Assembly (NCBI GenBank): GCA_963634795.1
Contig: CAVHDO010000058.1
Coordinates: forward strand, 1 to 9,478
Source: UBA1822 sp963634795
GTDB lineage: Bacteria > Bacillota > Negativicutes > Veillonellales > Dialisteraceae
DNA length: 9,478 nt
Reading direction: 5' to 3'
Shown here: positions 4,766-9,478 of the stretch, piece after piece
Layout of the letters: every line of letters starts with the position of its first letter
Numbering within the stretch: position 1 is the stretch's first letter
The notes under the pieces: generated by a model
Database searches by the model: none
What the model saw: only the letters and a program-made list of their open reading frames with translations
What the model was told of the DNA's origin: nothing
Translations under genes and position numbers: made by a program

Positions 4766-5326
4766 ATGATTTCCAGCAATGATTTCCGTCCGGGCGTGAC
4801 GGTCGAATTGGAAGGGCAGGTCTGGCAGGTCGTCGAATTTCAGCACGTGAAGCCGGGGAAGGGCGCGGCATTCGTGCGCACGAAGATGAAAAATTTGCAG
4901 ACGGGCTCGGTGATTGAGCGCACGTTCAATGCGGGGGTGAAGGTGCCGAAGGCGCAGGTCGAAAGAAAGCCGATGCAGTACCTCTACAATGACGAGGGCA
5001 CGTCGTTCTATTTCATGGACAACGAGACGTACGATCAGATCATGCTGACGAAAGAGCAGCTGGAAGACGCGATCAATTTCATCAAAGAGGAAATGGAAGT
5101 CACGGTTCTTTTCTTCAATGGGTCGGTCATCGGCGTCGATATCCCGAATTCGGTCGAGCTCAAAGTGGTGGAAACGGAGCCGGGCATTCGCGGCGATACG
5201 GCGACGGGCGCGACGAAGCCGGCGAAATTGGAAACGGGCTACATTGTCCGCGTGCCGCTCTTCGTCAATGAGGGCGATGTGCTCCGGATCGACACGCGCA
5301 GCGGCGCTTATCTCGAACGCGCATAA
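4766..5326 (+). CDS. efp: Translation elongation factor P
   Basis: EF-P binds between the ribosomal P and E sites and relieves stalling at polyproline stretches. The 186-residue product has the expected length and three beta-barrel domains: a KOW-like domain to about residue 63, a middle OB domain, and a C-terminal OB domain with the signature VETEPGIRGDTA. The tip loop reads HVKPGKGAAF with Lys32, the position modified in Bacillus-type EF-P (5-aminopentanol, from family knowledge). No modification enzyme is in this window. AGGAGG lies eight bases before the ATG. The neighbouring gene upstream is a proline-specific peptidase, so both adjacent products deal with proline-containing proteins. 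A terminator-like hairpin follows the stop. Confidence 0.97.
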   Translation: MISSNDFRPGVTVELEGQVWQVVEFQHVKPGKGAAFVRTKMKNLQTGSVIERTFNAGVKVPKAQVERKPMQYLYNDEGTSFYFMDNETYDQIMLTKEQLEDAINFIKEEMEVTVLFFNGSVIGVDIPNSVELKVVETEPGIRGDTATGATKPAKLETGYIVRVPLFVNEGDVLRIDTRSGAYLERA

Positions 5327-5345
5327 GAGAAATTTGGTTGACGGC

Positions 5346-5393
5346 AAGCGGACTGATTCTCCTTCTTTTTGACGGCGATCGGTCCGCTTTTTT
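5346..5393 (+). terminator. Terminator-like hairpin between efp and the Asp23 gene
   Basis: AAGCGGACTGAT (5346-5357) pairs with ATCGGTCCGCTT (5378-5389), 12 bp with one G-U, around a 20-base loop. A run of six T overlaps its 3' end (5388-5393). It lies between efp and the next gene with only 35 bases left before that gene's start. No promoter is evident after it, so it may reduce rather than stop transcription. Confidence 0.75.
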
Positions 5394-5428
5394 CAAAGCC
5401 GAAGAAACCGGGGAGGGGAGGCTGCGCG

Positions 5429-5797
5429 GTGGATACGGGTGAAATCAAAACGGAATACGGCGCGATACGCATTTCGGACAAAGTGATGGCGGAAGTGGCG
5501 CGAAAAGTCTGCCTGTCCGTGCCCGGCGTGGCGGCGATGGACGCGCGTTTCACGGAAGTACTCCCGTCCGTGATTACCGGCGAAGACGCGGAAGGCGTGC
5601 AAATTTCCGTCGAGGAGAACGAAATCCGCGCCGAGCTGTATTTCACGGTGTATTACGGCCTGCGCGTGCCGGATTTGGCGATTAAAGTGCAAAAAGAAGT
5701 CAAGGACGCGCTGAAAGAGGAAACGGGGCTTTCGGTGGCGTACGTGAATGTAAATATCCAAGACATTCTCTTCCGAAAGGAGGAGCGGCATGGCTGA
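5429..5797 (+). CDS. Asp23/Gls24 family protein (YqhY-like)
   Basis: A 122-residue member of the Asp23/Gls24 family (Pfam DUF322). Family hallmarks visible are GAIRISDKVMAEVA near the start, a central SVEENEIRAELYFTVYYG strand region, and a C-terminal helix and strand ending VNVNIQDI. Family members in Firmicutes are small, often membrane- or envelope-associated, and yqhY next to nusB in Bacillus is linked to fatty acid synthesis control. Here too it sits before nusB. I choose GTG at 5429 because GGGGAGG lies just upstream; a longer TTG-initiated frame from 5369 would begin inside the terminator hairpin. The stop overlaps the next gene by eight bases. The exact biochemical role is unknown. 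Confidence 0.85.
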   Translation: MDTGEIKTEYGAIRISDKVMAEVARKVCLSVPGVAAMDARFTEVLPSVITGEDAEGVQISVEENEIRAELYFTVYYGLRVPDLAIKVQKEVKDALKEETGLSVAYVNVNIQDILFRKEERHG

Positions 5798-6128
5798 GGA
5801 CGAACGTGCCGAGATTTTCAATGTGGTGGCCGATTTGACGCAGGTCGCGCTGGATGCGTTTCCCGATGTGCGGCTCGTGGCGCCGAAAACGCTGCCGAAG
5901 ATGGTGAGCGGTTTCAAAAGTTATTCGCAGAAAAGTATGCCGGGGCTGTATCTCGATACGGAAAAAGATGGATTTTCCGTGACGATTTTCGTCTCCGTTT
6001 CCGGTAAAGAGCCGATGGTCAAGCTGGCGAAGCGGCTGCAAAAAAATTTATTTACAACATTTTTGGATGCCTTTCCCGAAAAAATTCGGGCGGTCGATAT
6101 CGAAATTTGGAAAATAACGAGGTCATGA
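5790..6128 (+). CDS. Small protein, probable divergent Asp23-like paralogue
   Basis: This 112-residue protein begins at ATG 5790 behind a near-perfect AAAGGAGGAG and overlaps the preceding gene. I do not recognise it by name. Its layout mirrors the neighbour: an N-terminal helix (VVADLTQVALDAFPDV), a central strand pair (FSVTIFVSVSGKEPM), an amphipathic helix (VKLAKRLQKNLFTTFLDAF) and a final strand (RAVDIEIWKI). This resembles the Asp23/Gls24 fold without its sequence signatures. There is no signal peptide or membrane segment. Tight coupling to the Asp23 gene suggests the two products act together, perhaps as a heteromeric pair. Its stop overlaps the nusB start region (ATGA). Homology to Asp23 is an inference from pattern only. 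Confidence 0.8.
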   Translation: MAEDERAEIFNVVADLTQVALDAFPDVRLVAPKTLPKMVSGFKSYSQKSMPGLYLDTEKDGFSVTIFVSVSGKEPMVKLAKRLQKNLFTTFLDAFPEKIRAVDIEIWKITRS

Positions 6129-6553
6129 TGGACAAAAAATCCAGAACATACGCCAGACGCTACGCGATGCAGGCGCTCTACGCTTTCGATTTGAATCCGG
6201 GCGAGGATTTCGCCGCCGCGGAGGAGACGGAAGAGACGGGGAAACCGAAGGGGGACGCCGCAGAATTTGCCGCCGGACTCATCGCGCGCGTCAAGGAGCA
6301 CCGAGAAGACATCGACGCCGTCTTGACGGGCCATTTGCGGAAATGGTCGCTCGCGCAGATGAATGTGGTCGACAAGACGATTCTTCGCCTGGGTGCTTGC
6401 GAGCTCCTGTTTCCGACGGAAGAGGCCATCGATGCGAAAGTGGTCATCAATGAAGCGGTGGAAATGGCCAAAGTGTACGGCGGGGACGATTCGTATCGGC
6501 TGGTGAACGGCATTTTGGACGCGATCAGCCGAAGCAAGGAAACGACGAAATAA
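6128..6553 (+). CDS. nusB: Transcription antitermination factor NusB
   Basis: NusB binds boxA RNA with NusE (ribosomal protein S10) and supports processive, antiterminated transcription of rRNA operons. The product is about 141 residues, the usual size, and all helical. Signatures visible are RRYAMQALYAFDL at the start, the W-x-x-x-x-M motif (KWSLAQMNVVDKTILRLGA), the VVINEAVEMAK helix, and the C-terminal SYRLVNGILDAI. The start is ambiguous. ATG 6128 has the best spacing from GAGG (6119-6122); ATG 6125 and TTG 6107 are in frame upstream. An acidic insertion (residues about 24-45, rich in Glu and Ala) lengthens the first loop. The stop is 28 bases before ispA. Confidence 0.95.
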   Translation: MDKKSRTYARRYAMQALYAFDLNPGEDFAAAEETEETGKPKGDAAEFAAGLIARVKEHREDIDAVLTGHLRKWSLAQMNVVDKTILRLGACELLFPTEEAIDAKVVINEAVEMAKVYGGDDSYRLVNGILDAISRSKETTK

Positions 6554-6581
6554 ACGATACAGACAGAATGGGGGCGGAGAT

Positions 6582-7463
6582 ATGATGTGGCGAGACGTTT
6601 TGGCGGAGAAGAAATCCGCCGTGGAGCGGGCGCTGCAAACGCTGTTGCAAACGGAAGAAACGGATCTCTCCGTCCTTTTTGCTGCAATGAATTACAGTCT
6701 TTTGGCGGGCGGAAAACGAATCCGTCCGATTTTATTTTTGCTGACATTGGACGTCTTGGGCGCCAAACCGGAAGGCGCCGTGAGCGTCGCGGCGGCGATT
6801 GAGTGCGTGCACACGTATTCCCTCATTCACGACGATTTGCCGCAAATGGACGATGACGATTATCGGCGCGGGAAGCCGACGAATCACAATGTGTACGGCG
6901 CGGGCATGGCGACGATGGCAGGCGACGGGCTTTTGACGGAAGCGTTTCATTTATTGGCATCGGAAGAGACGATTTCGGCGGAGACGCGGTGTCGATTGAT
7001 TTCCGTTTTGGCGAAGGCGGCGGGACCCGTGGGCATGGTCGGCGGGCAGGCGCTCGATATTTCCGCGGAAGGAAAAATTTTGACGGCGGCGGAATTGGCG
7101 CGCATGGACGAAAAGAAAACCGGTGCGCTTTTGACGGCGCCCGTAGACATGGCAGTGATTTTGGCCGGCACGGACGCGGAAAAGGGAGCCGCGCTGCACC
7201 GATACGCCACGCATCTGGGATTGCTCTTTCAAATCACGGACGACCTCTTGGACGCGACGGGGGATTTGGAAACAATGGGCAAGGCGCCCGGCATGGACGC
7301 GCAAAAACACAAATCGACCTATGTGACGATTTTGGGCAAAGCGGCCGCCAAAGACGCGGCGCAAAAAGAAATGACCGCCACTTGCGAGGCGCTGGACGGA
7401 TTCGGCGAGGAAGCGGAAATTTTGAGAAATTTGGCGCGGTACATAGGCCGGCGAACCGAATGA
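6582..7463 (+). CDS. ispA: Farnesyl diphosphate synthase (type II, bacterial)
   Basis: The enzyme condenses isopentenyl diphosphate with dimethylallyl and geranyl diphosphates to give farnesyl diphosphate, precursor of undecaprenyl carrier lipids and quinone side chains. The 293-residue product has GGKRIRP (43-49), the first aspartate-rich motif DDLPQMD (84-90) with the RRGKPT that follows, and KKTG (178-181). The second aspartate-rich motif is DDLLD (220-224). The residues before the first motif, YSLIH, match E. coli IspA, which supports a C15 product. Two ATG codons (6582, 6585) lie close to GGAG; the second has better spacing. The stop shares an ATGA overlap with tlyA. The dxs and xseA/xseB genes often seen beside ispA are absent. 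Confidence 0.95.
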   Translation: MMWRDVLAEKKSAVERALQTLLQTEETDLSVLFAAMNYSLLAGGKRIRPILFLLTLDVLGAKPEGAVSVAAAIECVHTYSLIHDDLPQMDDDDYRRGKPTNHNVYGAGMATMAGDGLLTEAFHLLASEETISAETRCRLISVLAKAAGPVGMVGGQALDISAEGKILTAAELARMDEKKTGALLTAPVDMAVILAGTDAEKGAALHRYATHLGLLFQITDDLLDATGDLETMGKAPGMDAQKHKSTYVTILGKAAAKDAAQKEMTATCEALDGFGEEAEILRNLARYIGRRTE

Positions 7464-8308
7464 GTACGAATAAAATGCAAAAAACGAAAAAAGAGCGGCT
7501 GGACGTCCTCCTCGTCGAGCAAGGATTTTTTGAAAGCCGCGAAAATGCCAAGCGGCACATCATGGCCGGCGTGATTCTGGTGAATGACGTCCCCGTGGAC
7601 AAGCCGGGCACGAAAATTCCCGCCGACGCGCGCCTCCGCATCAAGGGTGCCGTCATGCCCTACGTGGGACGCGGCGGCTTCAAATTGGAAAAAGCGATCC
7701 AAGCCTTCGCGCTTCCGACCGCGGGCATCGTCATGGCCGACATCGGCGCCTCGACCGGCGGTTTCACCGATTGCGCGCTGCAGCACGGCGCCGCGAAAGT
7801 TTACGCCATCGACGTCGGTTACAATCAACTGGACTGGAAACTGCGCGCCGATCCGCGCGTCGTGAATTTGGAGAAAACGAATATCAAAGACGTGACGCTC
7901 GCGACGCTGGGCGAGAAAGTCGACATGATTGCGACGGATATTTCCTTTATTTCTGTTCTGAAAATTTTTCCGGCGGCGCGGGACATTTTGAAACCGGATG
8001 GCCACATCGCGATTTTAATTAAGCCGCAATTTGAAGCGGGGCGCGAGAAAGTCGGCAAGGGCGGCATTGTGCGAGACGCGGAAACGCATCGCGAAGTGAT
8101 TCAAAGCGTCACAAAAGCCGCGTACGAAGAAGGATTTTCCACCTGCGGCCTCACGTTTTCACCGATTAAGGGCGGCGCGGGGAATATCGAATTTTTGGCG
8201 CATTTGCGTTTCCGAGAAGCGGCCGGCGGCGTCACGTTTCCGACGGACGAAACGATTTCCGCCGTCGTCGAAGCAGCGCACGAAGAATTGAACGGACAAA
8301 AGGAGTGA
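7460..8308 (+). CDS. tlyA: TlyA-type rRNA ribose 2'-O-methyltransferase
   Basis: TlyA enzymes methylate cytidine ribose in rRNA using S-adenosylmethionine. Mycobacterial TlyA acts on 16S and 23S rRNA; many Firmicutes forms have not been assigned a substrate. The 282-residue product has an N-terminal S4 RNA-binding domain (residues about 12-65, RLDVLLVEQG onward). A linker starting VGRGGFKLEKA leads to a FtsJ-type Rossmann methyltransferase domain with the SAM-binding motif DIGASTGGF (94-102). The catalytic Lys-Asp-Lys-Glu set appears as Lys75, Asp160, Lys188 and Glu244, spaced exactly as in the mycobacterial protein as I recall it. The start at 7460 overlaps the ispA stop (ATGA); ATG 7475 is a possible later start. 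The gene overlaps AAAGGAG used by nadK. Confidence 0.94.
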   Translation: MSTNKMQKTKKERLDVLLVEQGFFESRENAKRHIMAGVILVNDVPVDKPGTKIPADARLRIKGAVMPYVGRGGFKLEKAIQAFALPTAGIVMADIGASTGGFTDCALQHGAAKVYAIDVGYNQLDWKLRADPRVVNLEKTNIKDVTLATLGEKVDMIATDISFISVLKIFPAARDILKPDGHIAILIKPQFEAGREKVGKGGIVRDAETHREVIQSVTKAAYEEGFSTCGLTFSPIKGGAGNIEFLAHLRFREAAGGVTFPTDETISAVVEAAHEELNGQKE

Positions 8309-8313
8309 GCGAA

Positions 8314-9186
8314 ATGGAAGCGGGCATTTTGACCAATGTCGCAAAAAAAGAAATGGTGGATTTTTTGCCGAAACTCGCCGCCGCGCTGGAAACCGCCGGG
8401 ATTTCGTGGTTTCTGCCGGAGAGCGACAAAGCGGGCATCGAGGCGGCCGGCATTTCCTTTTCGGACGACAATTATCGCACGAAAGAATGGATCGGCACGC
8501 ACGTGTCCGTCATTTTCTCTGTCGGCGGCGACGGCTCGTACCTGCAAGCGGCGCGTGACATGGCCGATTACCCCGTCTCCCTCGTCGGCATCCATCTGGG
8601 CAATTTGGGATTTTTGAATTCGATTGCGCCCGAAACGCTGGAAAAGCGCCTGGCGGATATTTCCTGCGGCCGCTTTGAGACGGAGAAACGAATTTTTTTA
8701 GCGTCGGAAATTCACCGCGCGGACGACATGACGGAAATCTTGCCGACGGTTTTGAACGACATCGTCATCGGACGAAGCGGCATCGGGAAAATGGCGCGGA
8801 TTGCGCTGTATATCGGCGGGACGCGGATGCAAGAATATCCGGCGGACGGCCTCATTGTCGCGACCCCGACCGGCTCGACAGGTTACGCCCTCTCCTGCGG
8901 CGGCCCGATTCTCGACAGCCGCATGAAAGCAACCGTCGTCGTCCCCATCTGCCCCCACATCGTCCCCGCCACCCCCTTCGTCCTGCCGCGCGAGGCAGAA
9001 ATCACCGTTTACCCCGGCGAGCGCGAGACCGAACTCTCCGTGTCCCTCGACGGAAACGGAGATATCCGCCTCTTTCCGAATGATGAACTCTGTATATTGA
9101 CAACGGAGAAAAAAATCCGTTTCCTTCGTTTCCGCGATACGGATTTTTATGAAACGGTTTCAAAGAAATTGCTGCAAAGGGAGTAG
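8314..9186 (+). CDS. nadK: NAD kinase
   Basis: NAD kinase phosphorylates NAD with ATP or polyphosphate to make NADP in the cytosol. The 290-residue product has the GGDG motif (71-74, catalytic Asp73), the HLGNLGFL segment (94-101), and the diagnostic DGLIVATPTGSTGY (178-191) of the NAD-binding domain. The usual N-E pair before that domain is N-D here (Asn148-Asp149), a conservative change. The start ATG 8314 is eight bases from AAAGGAG; a GTG at 8305 overlapping the tlyA stop is the alternative. The stop is followed at once by repeat sequence, with no clear terminator and without the argR and recN genes that often come next in Firmicutes. Confidence 0.96.
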   Translation: MEAGILTNVAKKEMVDFLPKLAAALETAGISWFLPESDKAGIEAAGISFSDDNYRTKEWIGTHVSVIFSVGGDGSYLQAARDMADYPVSLVGIHLGNLGFLNSIAPETLEKRLADISCGRFETEKRIFLASEIHRADDMTEILPTVLNDIVIGRSGIGKMARIALYIGGTRMQEYPADGLIVATPTGSTGYALSCGGPILDSRMKATVVVPICPHIVPATPFVLPREAEITVYPGERETELSVSLDGNGDIRLFPNDELCILTTEKKIRFLRFRDTDFYETVSKKLLQRE

Positions 9187-9195
9187 GGGAAACAG

Positions 9196-9290
9196 CTGTG
9201 AGCCGGGAGCTTGGAGCGGGGAGCTGCGAGCTTGGGGCACACAAGGAGATTGAGACGTCAGACAGTCAGACGATCAGACGTCAGACTGTG
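9196..9290. repeat. Degenerate GGGAGCTTGGAGC and AGACGTCAG tandem repeats
   Basis: Positions 9196-9237 are G-rich units of GAGCTTGGAGC type. Positions 9253-9289 are AGACGTCAGAC-type units. They are reverse complements of the clusters at 3529-3605 and appear in mirrored order on the other side of the gene block. No gene is visible. Confidence 0.7.
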
Positions 9291-9303
9291 ATGCACTTTT
9301 TCC

Positions 9304-9418
9304 GTCAGGCGCGAGATAGCTTGGAGCGGCGAGCCGGGAGCTTGGAGCTTGGAGCGAAAAGCGGTGTCGCCTGACGGCGACGATTTTTATAAAAACAAAT
9401 TCGGCCGGAGGCCGCCAC
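9304..9418 (+). repeat. Right arm of the long inverted repeat
   Basis: This is the inverted partner of 3406-3509. It carries a longer TTGGAGC stretch and a GTCGCC-TGAC-GGCGAC hairpin (9365-9380) where the left arm has the shorter GGCGC-TTC-GCGC type. The arm begins about 118 bases after the nadK stop. A TCGCC/GGCGA stem followed by a five-T run could stop operon transcripts. Confidence 0.88.
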
Positions 9419-9478
9419 CGATTAGCCTTCCTTTTTCTAAGGAAGGTGGCCCGAAGGGCCGGAAGGTAAAATGCGCCG
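9419..9478 (+). repeat. REP-like unit R6 (window edge)
   Basis: CCTTCCTT/AAGGAAGG stem (9426-9446), then GGCCC-GAA-GGGCC (9448-9460) and the CGGAAGGT tail. Another ATGCGCCG hairpin start is cut by the window end. It is closest to R1 (366-437). Confidence 0.78.

Noticed and set aside
4745..5347. A 200-codon minus-strand frame opposite efp
   Set aside because: Arg/His-rich antisense translation without signatures; efp on the other strand is certain.
6989..7459. Upstream extension of the tlyA frame into ispA (157 extra codons)
   Set aside because: The extension is Gly/Arg-rich out-of-frame translation of ispA. The S4 domain begins right after ATG 7460, which overlaps the ispA stop.

Overview
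The window looks like a chromosomal segment of a Firmicutes bacterium. The housekeeping block (M24 peptidase, Bacillus-type EF-P, Asp23/Gls24 protein, NusB, IspA, TlyA, NAD kinase) is a familiar Clostridia/Negativicutes arrangement. A Negativicutes member is my best guess, at low to moderate confidence: nothing in the window fixes the genus, and no search could be run.

Region by region. Positions 1-600 hold no gene; they are a mosaic of repeat modules, low-complexity repeats and REP-like hairpins. Positions 601-1260 also lack a credible protein gene but hold four consecutive transcription-unit signatures. Each has a sigma70-type promoter with 17-18 bp spacing, a 65-150 bp structured stretch, and a stem-loop followed by T residues. 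I read these as four tandem small RNAs of unknown family. Positions 1489-2493 (minus strand) encode a secreted alpha/beta-hydrolase esterase with a good promoter and a perfect 14-bp palindrome where its early transcript should begin, a likely repressor site. Positions 2620-3600 are again gene-free and packed with palindromes and repeats, including second copies of the modules at the left end.

Positions 3632-9186 form a compact plus-strand block: promoter, Xaa-Pro aminopeptidase-like gene, efp, a terminator-like hairpin, then Asp23-family gene, a second small Asp23-like gene, nusB, ispA, tlyA and nadK. Several junctions overlap by 3-8 bases, so the last six genes look translationally coupled. 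The block joins translation (EF-P, TlyA), transcription and rRNA processivity (NusB), isoprenoid precursor synthesis (IspA) and NADP supply (NadK). The xseA/xseB and dxs genes often found in this cluster, and argR/recN often found after nadK, are not here.

The block is bracketed by inverted copies of one repeat of about 105-115 bp (3406-3509 and 9304-9418). Across the window the REP-like units keep their stems while changing the bases in them, so the hairpins themselves appear to be conserved.
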